This document shows, one piece after another, positions 8,613-18,311 of a stretch of DNA of 64,000 bases. Source of the stretch: Desulfosarcina widdelii (GTDB lineage: Bacteria; Desulfobacterota; Desulfobacteria; Desulfobacterales; Desulfosarcinaceae); assembly GCF_009688965.1 (NCBI RefSeq), contig NZ_AP021875.1, positions 434,001-498,000 of the forward strand, read 5' to 3'. Within the stretch, counting starts at the first letter, position 1. Each line of letters starts with the position of its first letter. The notes under the pieces were generated by a model. That model was not told the DNA's origin. It saw nothing but the letters and a program-made list of their open reading frames with translations, and did no database searches. The position numbers and the translations under genes are program-made.

Positions 8613-9491
8613 ATGACCATTCTGATAATCGGAAATAAAGGCCAACTGGGCTGGGCGCTGGAACGCAGCGCGGAAAATCACGACATCAAAACGGTGGGCG
8701 TGGATTTGCCCGAGTTGGATATGACCCATGCCGAAGCCCTCAATCAACTGGTTGGTCGGAAGCGCTGGGCCGCAGTGGTCAATGCGGCGGCCTATACGGC
8801 GGTGGACAAGGCTGAATGCGATGTGGACACCGCATTTGCCGTAAATCGGGATGGCGTTGCGCATCTGGCAGATGCCTGCAGGGAACATGACCTGCCCTTG
8901 ATCCACATCTCCACCGACTACGTTTTCAACGGGAGGGCGACTTCACCGTATACGCCGGACGATCCCATCGATCCACTTGGAATTTACGGCCAAAGCAAGG
9001 CCGCCGGCGAAAAGGCTTTGCGGGAACGGCTGGATCGGCACGTGATCATCCGCACGTCCTGGCTGTATGGGATTCACGGCAACAATTTCGTAAAAACCAT
9101 GCTGCGGCTGGCCAGGGAAAGAAAGGAACTGCGCGTGGTGTTCGATCAATACGGATGCCCGACGTATGCCGGCGACCTGGCGGACGCCATACTACAGATC
9201 ACAAAACCGTGTATGAAGAACCAGGATTTGCCTTGGGGAACGTTTCATTATTGCAATAAGGGGATTATCAGTTGGCACCGATTGGCCCGGCAGACGATTC
9301 AATCGGCGTCCAGGTACGAGAAGTTCCAGGTTGAGACAATTGTCCCCATTACAACGGAAGAGTACCCGACACCGGCGCCGCGTCCGGCGTATTCGGCCTT
9401 GGACTGTACCGGCTTTACTGAATCTTTTGGCATCGAAATGGTGGACTGGAAGGACAGCCTGGATCTGATGGTCGATGGATTGTACACATAG
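8613..9491 (+). CDS. rmlD: dTDP-4-dehydrorhamnose reductase
   Basis: 292 residues. Last step of dTDP-L-rhamnose synthesis, NAD(P)H-dependent reduction at C4. An SDR-type Rossmann protein: MTILIIGNKGQLGWALERSA holds the nucleotide loop GxxGQLG; VNAAAYTAVDKAE, STDYVFNG and YGQSKAAGEKAL (YxxxK catalytic pair) follow. ATG at 8613; AGGATCT about 14 bases upstream is a weak ribosome site. The stop is followed by AGTGACCATTCAGAAATGGC, which resembles the left end of a small element at 22559. Confidence 0.95.
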   Translation: MTILIIGNKGQLGWALERSAENHDIKTVGVDLPELDMTHAEALNQLVGRKRWAAVVNAAAYTAVDKAECDVDTAFAVNRDGVAHLADACREHDLPLIHISTDYVFNGRATSPYTPDDPIDPLGIYGQSKAAGEKALRERLDRHVIIRTSWLYGIHGNNFVKTMLRLARERKELRVVFDQYGCPTYAGDLADAILQITKPCMKNQDLPWGTFHYCNKGIISWHRLARQTIQSASRYEKFQVETIVPITTEEYPTPAPRPAYSALDCTGFTESFGIEMVDWKDSLDLMVDGLYT

Positions 9492-9600
9492 TGACCATTC
9501 AGAAATGGCCAATTGCAGTAAATTAAACATAGGGGGTATGCCCGAGCGACCCGAAGCGTTTCGGACCGGTCCAGCGAGACCTTCAATCGGTAAATTCTTA

Positions 9601-9641
9601 TGAACGTCGAACATTGAACATCGAACGTTCAAAGTCGAATG
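9601..9641. repeat. Heptamer array, degenerate copy
   Basis: TGAACGTCGAACATTGAACA and following units, more diverged than the other copies. Confidence 0.7.
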
Positions 9642-9683
9642 TGGAGATCGCTTCGCTCCTTCATTCGATAAAAAGCAATCTCC

Positions 9684-9762
9684 CGCAGAGCCGCAGAGGC
9701 CACAGAGAGGGAACAACGGAACGGTTGGGCGAATGCCCAAAAAACACCTTTGTGTCTCTGCG
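9684..9762. repeat. Palindromic element, CGCAGAG arms with TTGGGC-GAAT-GCCCAA core
   Basis: Left arm CGCAGAGCCGCAGAG, right arm TGTGTCTCTGCG, core hairpin with 6-bp stem at 9725-9740. Second member of the CGCAGAG-arm type (other at 4019-4094). Confidence 0.7.
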
Positions 9763-9827
9763 CCCCCGAGCGAAGCGGGCGAGAGAAGAAACACTGGTCA
9801 ATGTTGGACGGTCGACGTTTAGATTTC

Positions 9828-9847
9828 AGCCCCCTTCGAAGGGGGCT
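9828..9847. repeat. Perfect 20-bp palindrome
   Basis: AGCCCCCTTCGAAGGGGGCT, no loop and no following T-run, so not a standard terminator. It lies ~90 bases before rmlB and could be a protein-binding or REP-like site. Confidence 0.6.
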
Positions 9848-9935
9848 TCATCAAACCATCCGCTAAGCGGGTGGCCGGTGATTTTTGACGAGCACTACGT
9901 ATAAGCTGCAGAGAAAAAATGCGAGTACCATACAA

Positions 9936-11024
9936 ATGAGCGATGTAACGAAAAGTGAAAACACGATAATCGTCACGGGAGGGGCCGGCTTTATCGGCGC
10001 CAACTTTGTGCATGCCGCCTTGAAAGTCGGTGGCAGCACCGTGGTCAACCTGGACAAACTGACCTATGCCGGAAACCTGGAAAACCTGGCGGCACTGGCC
10101 GACGAACCACGCCACATCTTCGTAAAGGGCGACATTGGAGACCGGCAGCTGGCGGCCGAATTGCTCCGGACCCACCGACCGGCGGCCATCGTCAATTTTG
10201 CCGCAGAAAGCCATGTGGACCGTTCCATCTCCGCGCCGGACGACTTTATCCAGACCAACGTGGTCGGCACCTTCAATCTGCTGCAGGAGGCGCGCAACTA
10301 CTGGCAAGAGCTGCAGGGCGAAGCACAATCCGCTTTTCGCTTTCTGCACGTATCCACCGACGAAGTCTACGGTTCTCTTGGAGATGACGATCCGCCCTTT
10401 TCGGAGACGACGGCCTACGCGCCCAACAGCCCTTATTCCGCATCCAAAGCAGCATCGGACCACCTGGTCCGGGCCTTTTTTCACACCTATGGGCTGCCGA
10501 CCCTGACCACCAACTGCTCCAACAACTACGGCCCTTACCAATTTCCGGAAAAATTGATCCCCCTGGTGATCCACAATGCCCTGGCTGAAAAGCCCATTCC
10601 CGTATACGGTGACGGGGCCAACATTCGGGACTGGCTCTACGTAACCGATCACTGCCGCGCCATACTGGATGTCCTGGAAAAGGGCATTCCCGGCGGCGTG
10701 TACAACATCGGTGGGAGAAGCGAGAAAACCAATCTGGACGTGGTGCACACCCTGTGCAGCATTCTGGACGAGCTGGCACCCCGCGAAAGCGGGCAGGGAT
10801 ACGTCCGGCTGATCACTTTCGTCACCGACAGACCCGGACACGACCGGCGCTACGCCATCGACGCTGCCAAAATCGAGGCCGAAATCGGCTGGCAGCCCGA
10901 AGAGACATTTCAAAGCGGCATCCGCAAAACCGTTCAATGGTACCTGGACCATGCCGGGTGGGTCGCCAACGTTACCAGCGGTGCCTATCGGGACTGGATT
11001 GAGACGAATTATGGGGAGAGGTAG
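9936..11024 (+). CDS. rmlB: dTDP-glucose 4,6-dehydratase
   Basis: 362 residues. Second step of dTDP-rhamnose synthesis, NAD+-dependent 4,6-dehydration. Extended [23 protein letters not shown] (nucleotide loop), [24 protein letters not shown] (Thr-Asp-Glu active site), [14 protein letters not shown] (YxxxK), [27 protein letters not shown] chose the ATG at 9936 because the Rossmann strand starts ~10 residues later, as in homologues; an upstream TTG at 9885 is open but adds non-conserved residues. A G-rich repeat begins 25 bases after the stop. Confidence 0.95.
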   Translation: MSDVTKSENTIIVTGGAGFIGANFVHAALKVGGSTVVNLDKLTYAGNLENLAALADEPRHIFVKGDIGDRQLAAELLRTHRPAAIVNFAAESHVDRSISAPDDFIQTNVVGTFNLLQEARNYWQELQGEAQSAFRFLHVSTDEVYGSLGDDDPPFSETTAYAPNSPYSASKAASDHLVRAFFHTYGLPTLTTNCSNNYGPYQFPEKLIPLVIHNALAEKPIPVYGDGANIRDWLYVTDHCRAILDVLEKGIPGGVYNIGGRSEKTNLDVVHTLCSILDELAPRESGQGYVRLITFVTDRPGHDRRYAIDAAKIEAEIGWQPEETFQSGIRKTVQWYLDHAGWVANVTSGAYRDWIETNYGER

Positions 11025-12208
11025 TGAAGAGCGGGGAGCGCAGAGCGTTTGATTGGTTGAGTTGGTTGGATTGGTTATATTTGTTGTGAGTGATGGGATA
11101 TGAGATATGCGATGGGGGATATGGGGCAGCACAGAGCGGGGAGCGGGTGAAGCCAGAAGAGCGGAAGCTGGGAAGATCGGAAGGGGGGAAAAGCAAAGAG
11201 CAATAAAAACTGAACGTCGAACATCGAACGTCCAACATCGAACATCGAATGAAAAGAGCTGAGAGCAAGAAGAAAAGCCGAAAAAATAGAATTGGACACG
11301 GATTTTCACGGATACACACGGATCAAAAATGTTTTCCATTCAGCGAAGCTGAAATTATTACGCCCGATCCGTGTTCATCCGTGTTCATCCGCGTTCATCC
11401 GTGTACTATACAACGGTAGTCCGCTGGTAGGCGATGCGCTATAGGTTCCTGGCGGTTGGAAATATAAGATTTGGGATCGCACAGAGCGGGGAGCGTGGAG
11501 AGAGGAACAATAAAAACTGAACGTCGAACATCGAACGTCCAACATCGAACATCGAATGAAAAGAGCATTGAGATTGGAGCGGAGAGCGGAGAGTCTGGAG
11601 CGAAGAGCAACAAAATAGAATTGGACACGGATTTTCACGGATACACACGGATCAAAAATGTTTTCCATTCAGCGAAGCTGAAATTATTACGCCCGATCCG
11701 TGTTCATCCGCGGAAATCCGTGTCCCATAAATGGTCTTCCAGCCGCAGGCTGCAATATCTTGTCCTTGTGTGTTCGTGTGTGTCCGTGGCAAATATAAAA
11801 GGAACGTAGATGGGAAATAGCAAATAGCGTGGTGCAAAGAGCTTAGAGCAAGAAGAAAAACCGAAAAAATAGAATTGGACACGGATTTTCACGGATACAC
11901 ACGGATCAAAATAAGAATTCAGAAGTCAGAAGTCAGGAAACAGAAGAACGTCGAATACCGAAACAGGTGGTTGGTTGTCAGTTGTCAGTGGCTAATCCAG
12001 CCCTTATCCGCGTCAATCCGCGTTCATCCGTGTCCCATAAAAAGCTTTTCGGCCGAAGGCCGCACAACAACTTATAATGATGAATGATGAATTTTGAATG
12101 AAGGATAAGAACCTTGATCCTTTCGATCTCCGTGTACTCTGTGATCCTCGTGGCAAAAACTTTTTTAAGCAGCAGATACAATTTGAAGAAGAAAAAGCAG
12201 CTCCGTAG
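11025..12208. other. Repeat-filled spacer between rmlB and VanZ-like gene
   Basis: No gene. G-rich repeat (11050-11086), heptamer array (11211-11251), CACGGAT palindrome (11296-11404), module C (11403-11489), heptamer array (11518-11558), palindrome (11625-11723), module D (11724-11793), type E element (11879-12033), CGGCC-GAA-GGCCG hairpin (~12050-12062). From about 11399 to 12043 it is nearly identical to 6383-7035. Confidence 0.85.
11050..11086 (+). repeat. G-rich TGGTTGGAT repeat after rmlB
   Basis: TTGATTGGTTGAGTTGGTTG then GATTGGTTATATTTG, followed by GATGGGATATGAGATATGCG. Sense orientation to rmlB. Confidence 0.8.
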
Positions 12209-13306
12209 ATGAAGAAATCATCCTTTGCATGGGCGGTCGCCACTATTTTTATGGTAGTGGTCGCCCTTTTTTTTGGTTTGCGGCCCAAGGGCGGGGCCTT
12301 GACCAATGATGCGCAATGGATCACGGACAAAACAGACATCCGGTTTCATGGCCATGGCATGGCTTTCGTGGAAGACCTGCGAGCAAAGTGGGCGGATCGG
12401 AACCTGGAATCCTTTACCATTGAAATGGCTGTCACGTCGGCAAGTGGGGACTTGCAAGGATTCAATCCCCTGGTTGTGATGCACGACGGTGCGGACAGCC
12501 GCCAACTGGTGATCTGGCAGTATCGTGATTCGCTGATTGCGATGAACGGCGATGACTACGATTTCAGGCAGCGCCGGCCCAGGGTGGTTGCCAGAGACAT
12601 CTTTTCATCGATTAGAGAACATTACGTTGCGGTTGTCTCCGGCAGACAGGGCACGCGCCTGTATGTGGACGGCGTTTTGGCAGATGTGAAAAGGGATATG
12701 CGGCTTGCCATTCCAGACAGCGGCCCGGAACTGAGGTTGGTGGTGGGCAATACCGTGCATGCCACCCACGGCTGGCGGGGCGTTTTCCATGGACTTGCGA
12801 TTACCGCGACGGACTTTGACGGCCAGGCAATCCTGCAGCGCTACCGTCGATGGGCAGCCGGTGGATCGTTCGAAGCTTCAAAACCGGATTTATCCCTGCT
12901 GCTTTTCTCTTTAAACACGAGCCCCAGCGATGCCTTGAAAGGCCAGGACGCGGGTCCCTCGCTCCTCGTTCCTGGAAAGCTGGTGGCTCTGGAGAAAAGC
13001 TTTCTCGGGCTTCAAGGACTGCATGCCAGATGGAACCGGCCAATGGTTTTCGACACCCTGGTCAATGTGATGGGCTTCGTGCCGCTGGGCATCGTCTTCT
13101 ATGGTTTGATCCAAAGTACAGCGGGGTCATTTGCCCGGCATGGGCGCTGGCTTGCCGTACTGGCGTGTCTGTTGTTGAGCCTGTCCATCGAGCTTTCCCA
13201 GGCCTGGATACCCATGCGGGTGTCCAGCCTGATGGATTTGCTGCTGAATACCCTTGGGGCATGGATTGGAGTCGAGATTTGGAGAAAGGGCAGGGCATGG
13301 CGCTGA
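12209..13306 (+). CDS. LamG/concanavalin-like plus VanZ-like membrane protein
   Basis: 365 residues. N-terminal signal anchor (residues 8-24, AWAVATIFMVVVALFFGL), then a ~170-residue beta-sandwich of LamG/laminin-G type ('FTIEMAVTSAS', 'NPLVVMHDGADSRQLVIWQY', 'HYVAVVSGRQGTRLYVDGVL', 'LVVGNTVHATHGWRGVFHGL'), then three hydrophobic helices from ~275 with the VanZ motif SIELSQAWIPMRVSSLMDLL followed by LNTLGAWIG. The sugar-binding-like domain should face the periplasm. The VanZ protein at 2991 has the opposite order (VanZ first, binding domain last). It follows the rhamnose genes, which fits a role in surface polysaccharide; the reaction is unknown. Confidence 0.75.
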   Translation: MKKSSFAWAVATIFMVVVALFFGLRPKGGALTNDAQWITDKTDIRFHGHGMAFVEDLRAKWADRNLESFTIEMAVTSASGDLQGFNPLVVMHDGADSRQLVIWQYRDSLIAMNGDDYDFRQRRPRVVARDIFSSIREHYVAVVSGRQGTRLYVDGVLADVKRDMRLAIPDSGPELRLVVGNTVHATHGWRGVFHGLAITATDFDGQAILQRYRRWAAGGSFEASKPDLSLLLFSLNTSPSDALKGQDAGPSLLVPGKLVALEKSFLGLQGLHARWNRPMVFDTLVNVMGFVPLGIVFYGLIQSTAGSFARHGRWLAVLACLLLSLSIELSQAWIPMRVSSLMDLLLNTLGAWIGVEIWRKGRAWR

Positions 13307-13637
13307 ATTAGCCATCCCGGTTAAAATCGCTTCATTCTTCACGGTCGTGATTTTAACGGGGCAGGCGGACGTACACGGACATACACAGACGGATAGAGCA
13401 TAAAAGGAGTCAGCTCCGCTGAATAGAACGTTGCTTTTTTTGGGATATACCTGAAAGGGTGGCGGACGGCCATAGTTCGATAGATCGTTTTTAAGGTATG
13501 GAGCGATGGCTTAACGTGATATGGAGTTGGCGGTTTACGACTGCCAATATGGGACACTGGGCCTGTACTTGGCCGGCATGATTGAAAAAGGTTCGCCGAA
13601 ACGGATATTGATCGATAAAATTGAGGTGGGACAGACC
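13307..13637. other. Spacer before asparagine synthase
   Basis: Holds an inverted repeat at 13316-13361, CACGGA-type arm fragments (13370-13395) with TCAGC-TCC-GCTGA at ~13410-13422, and GAGGTGGG ahead of the asnB start. The frame is open upstream to 13521 but those residues are not conserved. Confidence 0.6.
13316..13361 (+). terminator. Inverted repeat after the VanZ-like gene
   Basis: CCCGGTTAAAATC pairs with GATTTTAACGGGG with one mismatch, loop ~20 bases, starting 9 bases after the stop. There is no T-run, so it may be a factor-dependent stop or a stabilising hairpin. Confidence 0.35.
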
Positions 13638-15614
13638 ATGTGTGGAATTGCTGGAATCATCAACTTTACGGGAAATGAAGATAAACAGGATCTTCTGACC
13701 CGCATGGTGGCGCTGATGCACCACCGCGGACCGGATGCCTCAGGAGTCTACATGCACGGGCCGGTGGGCCTGGGGCACGCCCGCTTGAGCATTATCGACC
13801 TGAGCAGCGCCGGGAATCAACCGCTCCACAACGAGGACAAGACGGTCTGGATCGTCTTCAACGGCGAGATTTTCAATTACCCGGAGTTGAGAAACGAACT
13901 GGAGGCCAAAGGGCATCGCTTTTACAGCCAGACGGACACCGAGGTCCTGGTCCACCTGTACGAGGAGAAGGGAACCGACATGTTCCCACTGCTCAACGGT
14001 CAGTTTGCTTTGGCCATCTGGGACGCCAATACACAATCTGTGCTATTGGCACGAGACCGGGTGGGCATCCGTCCGCTGTTTTATCATCATCAGAACGGCC
14101 GCACCCTCTTTGCAAGCGAAATCAAGGCGCTGCTGGTTGACCCGTCCGTGCCGCGGCAACTGGACCCGGTGGCCCTGTCAGATGTCTTCACGTGCTGGAC
14201 CCCCCTGCGTGAACTGACGCCATTTACGAATATTTACCAGATGCTGCCCGGGCATTGGGCACGGATCGATTCCGGAGGGCTGCACGTCCAATCCTTCTGG
14301 TCTCCTGACTTCGCCCATGAAGACGACGGAGAGCGTTCCCTGGCCGACTGGGTGGAAGAACTCCGGTCGCTGCTACTGGACGCATCGCGGATCCGGCTGC
14401 GAGCGGATGTGCCTGTAGGCGCCTATCTCAGTGGCGGGATCGACAGCACCTACATCAGTTCGTTGGTGAAACGCAACTTCAACAACCGGCTCAGTACCTT
14501 TTCGGTCAGCTTTTCCGATACCCGCTTTGATGAGTCCTCCTATCAGTCCATCGCAGTCAGGTCCCTGAAGACCGACCATCAGGATGTGCGCTGCACGGAA
14601 GCGGACATCGGCGCCCTGTTCCCCAAGATTATCTGGCACACCGAGACCCCCATTATCCGGACCGCGCCGGCGCCGTTGTATATGCTTTCCAGGCTGGTGC
14701 GGCAAAGCAACTTCAGGGTGGTTCTCACCGGTGAAGGTGCGGATGAGATCTTCGCCGGCTACAACATCTTCAAGGAAGACAAAATCCGCCGTTTCTGGGC
14801 CCGCCAGCCGGAATCCAAAGAGCGGCCCAAGCTGCTGGAAAGGCTGTATCCTTACATTTTCTCCGGTACCAACGTCCGATCACGGCAATTCCTGGAAGGT
14901 TTTTTCAAAAAAGACCTTCTTGCTACGGATTCGCCGGTTTACTCTCACCTGCTGCGATGGCACAATACCTCGCAGTTGAAGACCTTTCTGGCGGACAGTT
15001 TCCGTCCGACGGATAACTCCCTGGACAGCTTTGTGGGGCGGTTTTGTGAGAAACTACCAAATGATTTCATGCGCTGGAGTACGGTGTCTCGGGCCCAGTT
15101 CACAGAAATCAGCATTTTTCTTTCCAACTATTTGCTCTCGTCCCAGGGCGACCGCATGGCCATGGCTAACTCCATAGAAGGGCGCTTCCCCTACCTCGAT
15201 CACCGGGTCATCGAGTTTGCCTGCCGGGTCCCCAAACGTTTTCGAATCCACGGGTTGGACGAGAAATTTCTTCTCAAGCAAGCTGCCAGGAAGATGATTC
15301 CGGACGAGCTGGTCGACCGGGCCAAGCAGCCCTATCGTGCGCCCATCAGCCGCTGCTTTTTTGGAGATGTCCGGCTGGAGTATGTTGAAGAGATGCTGTC
15401 TGAAAAACAAATTCGCGCCAAGGGCTATTTTAATGCCGATAAAGTCGGCCGCCTGGTGGCCAAGTGCCGCAATCGTCAGGGAAGCCTGCTCAGCGAACGG
15501 GAGAACATGGCCCTGGTAGCCATTTTGTCCACGCAACTGCTCGATCAGCAATTTGTCAGAGGCTTTCCCGCTTATGAGGCCGAAGATGTTCCCTCCCCGG
15601 TGGTATATGACTGA
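13638..15614 (+). CDS. asnB: Asparagine synthase (glutamine-hydrolysing)
   Basis: 658 residues. N-terminal class II glutaminase domain beginning MCGIAGIINF with the essential Cys2, followed by MHHRGPDASG, LGHARLSIIDL and FNGEIFNYPELR. The C-terminal synthetase domain has the PP-loop LSGGIDSTYISS near residue 265 and LTGEGADEIFAGY. The start at 13638 is forced by Cys2 and supported by GAGGTGGG. Members in polysaccharide loci often amidate sugar carboxylates or act as transferases rather than making free asparagine; which applies here cannot be decided. It converges on the exported-protein operon on the other strand. Confidence 0.9.
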   Translation: MCGIAGIINFTGNEDKQDLLTRMVALMHHRGPDASGVYMHGPVGLGHARLSIIDLSSAGNQPLHNEDKTVWIVFNGEIFNYPELRNELEAKGHRFYSQTDTEVLVHLYEEKGTDMFPLLNGQFALAIWDANTQSVLLARDRVGIRPLFYHHQNGRTLFASEIKALLVDPSVPRQLDPVALSDVFTCWTPLRELTPFTNIYQMLPGHWARIDSGGLHVQSFWSPDFAHEDDGERSLADWVEELRSLLLDASRIRLRADVPVGAYLSGGIDSTYISSLVKRNFNNRLSTFSVSFSDTRFDESSYQSIAVRSLKTDHQDVRCTEADIGALFPKIIWHTETPIIRTAPAPLYMLSRLVRQSNFRVVLTGEGADEIFAGYNIFKEDKIRRFWARQPESKERPKLLERLYPYIFSGTNVRSRQFLEGFFKKDLLATDSPVYSHLLRWHNTSQLKTFLADSFRPTDNSLDSFVGRFCEKLPNDFMRWSTVSRAQFTEISIFLSNYLLSSQGDRMAMANSIEGRFPYLDHRVIEFACRVPKRFRIHGLDEKFLLKQAARKMIPDELVDRAKQPYRAPISRCFFGDVRLEYVEEMLSEKQIRAKGYFNADKVGRLVAKCRNRQGSLLSERENMALVAILSTQLLDQQFVRGFPAYEAEDVPSPVVYD

Positions 15615-15645
15615 TACACTAACCGTAAGACTATACACGTTATTC

Positions 15646-17691
15646 TTATTTTGGACCCACCAGCCGAATCGCATCCACTTCCATGAACAGCTGATACGCG
15701 CCAGCGGAATCGTGAACCTGTTGCAGCAAGGAAATATCCTCGAGATAAAGCGGATCGGGGATGCTGATACCCGCGTTTTGAAATAGGGAATGGATGTTGT
15801 CGGCGATAATCTGACCGGGGGTGAACTGCAGGTACAGCGTGGTGTCATTCCAATACAAATAGGGCCCCTGATCCGAATACTGCAGCATCAGTCCTTCGTT
15901 GAAATTCAGACCCATGATGTGGTTGGCGACCGGGCTGTCTGAAGACGTGGTGGACATTTCTTCGATGATGAACTGCAGGTCGGTGCCCTCAGGGATTAAC
16001 AACCCTTCGCTGCCGTTGACCGTGAAATCCATCCACAGATCATTGACCCGAGCGGTTTCGAAATCGGCATTTCGAACCAGTTCCATGGTAAGCCTTCCAT
16101 CTGCCACGGTTTTGGTTGACGTACCGTTGTCTTCGTTCTGGCTGTCTGGTGTCGATTCCCACGGATGGCTATCGGTCAATCCCTGATCCCATTCCTCGTT
16201 GAACAGGATCGTGCCAGGAGTAAATACCTTGCCCACCACCGCACCGGTTTCATTGCCCAAGGTGCCCTGAAACGCCAGGGTACATTTTACCGAATCCAAG
16301 CACTCTATTGGGATCTCATCGCTGGGGTAGAACCAGAGATCCATGGAGTCGTTGAACAGCAATTCGGTGCAATCGGCTTGCTGGGAAGCCGGTACGAAAA
16401 TGTCGTCACTGCCATCCGGGCTCCCGCCAGCTGGGGTGTACCGGAAGACAAGCGTGAAGGTTCCCGCTGACATCGTCTCTTCGGATGGCGTCGTGTTCTC
16501 GATCTTTAGATTGATGGTGTAAAGGGAGTTGTCATAAAAATAGGGGCGGGCCGTAACCTGCATTTGACCGCGGAAAAAATAGTCCAACAGGGCGGCGGAG
16601 TAGCCGATGGCGCGTGGAATGAGTTTTTCGGCGTAGTCCCTGTGGCATTCTTCATCCAAAAAAAACGAATATTTCACTTCCGGTTTATTGAAAATGTAGA
16701 GTTGGTAGTGCCAATAGTCTGCGGCAACAAAATGTTCGATGGGCTCACCTTCCTGCTTGGAAAAATAGACACGCCGGTCCTCTTGACCATCTTCGCCATC
16801 GACGATTTCAGGATTGAGCCACTTGTCCTTGTAGTCGGTATCGGAAAGGATCGGATGAGGGTAATCATCGCGAGTGTCTTCCGTCCAGAAATTGGCGTTG
16901 GTGTATTCGGCTAAACCGATGGTATTATTCCAACCATCGGGCAGGTTGGATCCGTCTTTTTGATATTCATCGTGATCCCAGAGGGCTGAGATCGGGATGG
17001 GGGCCGACGAATTTTCAACAGCCATATCAAAGATAGCTTGGTCGACGGTAAACCTCTCATATTCTATTTTTTTTATCTTTTTGTGGTTATTTTCAACCCA
17101 ATTCTCATATGGGTCCGAGTCGTCATATATTGTTATTTCTTCAAAGAATTTAGGATGAGCGTCGTTTCTGACATGGGCCGGGAGCGCCGCATCCGACACC
17201 AAGTGCATCAACTGCCCAAGGGAGCGAAAGGTTTTGGCATATTGTTCCTCTGAACCAGTCAGCAGTGCTTGATGGTAATATTCTCTTGCCAATAACCACG
17301 AATACTCATTGTACAGATCATAGTCGTTCCCCGGATCGGGTGTTTGCGCCCAATAAATCATTGACTTGTAGAGGGACAACAAACCGGCATCATCCCAACT
17401 TGCATTCAACGGATCGTGAAAATGTCTGAAGCATCGCCACTCCGGTTCATCTTCCTGAATGCCACCATCGCGAATCCATTCCCAAATTTCTTTGCCACAA
17501 AATTTCGTTTCAATTCCTTCGGTCAGGCCAACGGACTCTTTTAATATTGTATTAACTTTTGGATTTTCTTTTACAGCCTTTTCGTTTATGTATGGATGGG
17601 TATATTCGTTGTCGTAGGCTTCACTACCCTGATTGAATATAAGCGAGTATAAAAGCAATAAAACAACCATTTTGATTTTGGATATTCTCAT
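15646..17691 (-). CDS. Secreted zinc-dependent phospholipase C-like protein
   Basis: 681 residues. Signal peptide at 1-25 (KMVVLLLLYSLIFNQGSEA). The next ~350 residues resemble the zinc phospholipase C/S1-P1 nuclease fold: THPYINEKAV (His32), CFRHFHDPL (His90, His92), YYHQAL (His140) and LGQLMHLVSDAALPAHVRND (His163, Asp167, His173), the last being the Zn-binding HxxxD...H pattern. The C-terminal ~300 residues are a beta-rich region without a family I can name. Last gene of a three-gene minus-strand run, 14 bases after the lipoprotein gene. Substrate could be phospholipid or nucleic acid; the fold is the safer claim. Confidence 0.6.
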   Translation of the reverse strand: MRISKIKMVVLLLLYSLIFNQGSEAYDNEYTHPYINEKAVKENPKVNTILKESVGLTEGIETKFCGKEIWEWIRDGGIQEDEPEWRCFRHFHDPLNASWDDAGLLSLYKSMIYWAQTPDPGNDYDLYNEYSWLLAREYYHQALLTGSEEQYAKTFRSLGQLMHLVSDAALPAHVRNDAHPKFFEEITIYDDSDPYENWVENNHKKIKKIEYERFTVDQAIFDMAVENSSAPIPISALWDHDEYQKDGSNLPDGWNNTIGLAEYTNANFWTEDTRDDYPHPILSDTDYKDKWLNPEIVDGEDGQEDRRVYFSKQEGEPIEHFVAADYWHYQLYIFNKPEVKYSFFLDEECHRDYAEKLIPRAIGYSAALLDYFFRGQMQVTARPYFYDNSLYTINLKIENTTPSEETMSAGTFTLVFRYTPAGGSPDGSDDIFVPASQQADCTELLFNDSMDLWFYPSDEIPIECLDSVKCTLAFQGTLGNETGAVVGKVFTPGTILFNEEWDQGLTDSHPWESTPDSQNEDNGTSTKTVADGRLTMELVRNADFETARVNDLWMDFTVNGSEGLLIPEGTDLQFIIEEMSTTSSDSPVANHIMGLNFNEGLMLQYSDQGPYLYWNDTTLYLQFTPGQIIADNIHSLFQNAGISIPDPLYLEDISLLQQVHDSAGAYQLFMEVDAIRLVGPK

Positions 17692-17705
17692 TATTCTCTC
17701 CAGTT

Positions 17706-18263
17706 TCAGGGCTTCAAGCCGACATTAACGCGTTCTTCACTTTGTAATCTTTGCATATTTGGCATTTTCTCAATGGGAATAGCGCCGGGTTCTCTTATGT
17801 TAAAACGATTTTTTTTCCTCTCTTTTAGATCTGCCAATTTTGGCAAGTAGTAAGTTATGTATTCGTTTTCGGGAATGACAAGGGATTGCTCATCTTTCTT
17901 CCATGAACTGTATGCTTGTCGATGCCCAGGATAGGCGCCGTAACCGGGCTTGAATATCGACACCTGGCAATCGTCGTCCCAACTCGCATTCATTTTGAAA
18001 TAATTAACTCGTTTAGGCGTGAATTTGAACTCGCCTTGGGCATCGGTCAGCGTCTCAATGGCGTCTGCAAAACTATTGACGCTTCCGCCGAGCGAGCTAC
18101 TCTCTATGGTAAAAACGATCAATATCACCGCACCCTCGATAGGCTCACCGGTCTCTGCATCAACTACCTTCCCCATAAACGGACCGAACTTGTGGGTGAT
18201 GGTGCAAGCTCCCATAACCAGCGAAAGTGAAATTAATAGAATGAGGATTACATGATTTCGCAA
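17706..18263 (-). CDS. Lipoprotein with carboxypeptidase-regulatory-like domain
   Basis: 185 residues. Lipobox LSLVMGAC places the lipidated Cys at residue 20. Residues ~28-110 (GPFMGKVVDAETGEPIEGAV, then FKFTPKRV) match the start and end of CarboxypepD_reg/peptidase-associated beta-sandwich domains ('G.V.da.tgepi.gA.v'). The rest is Lys/Pro-rich with no known domain. Position between the Ig-repeat protein and the phospholipase-like protein (spacers 48 and 14 bases) suggests one transcript and an envelope role. Function unknown. Confidence 0.65.
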   Translation of the reverse strand: MRNHVILILLISLSLVMGACTITHKFGPFMGKVVDAETGEPIEGAVILIVFTIESSSLGGSVNSFADAIETLTDAQGEFKFTPKRVNYFKMNASWDDDCQVSIFKPGYGAYPGHRQAYSSWKKDEQSLVIPENEYITYYLPKLADLKERKKNRFNIREPGAIPIEKMPNMQRLQSEERVNVGLKP

Positions 18264-18311
18264 GGAGTCTCTCCTTTTCGATAACCGATGTGAAATGAAG
18301 CGTTTTGATAA

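Larger units (their letters stand above)
9492..9935. other. Spacer between rmlD and rmlB
   Basis: Contains an ITR-like AGTGACCATTCAGAAATGGC at 9490-9509, a degenerate heptamer array (9601-9641), a CGCAGAG/CTCTGCG palindrome (9684-9762) and a perfect palindrome (9828-9847). No gene seen. Confidence 0.7.

Noticed and set aside
9819-11339. Minus-strand open frame of about 500 codons across rmlB
   Set aside because: Antisense to rmlB and running into repeats; no conserved motif.
13521-13637. 39-codon N-terminal extension of asparagine synthase
   Set aside because: The glutaminase Cys must be residue 2 after Met removal, which fixes the start at 13638.
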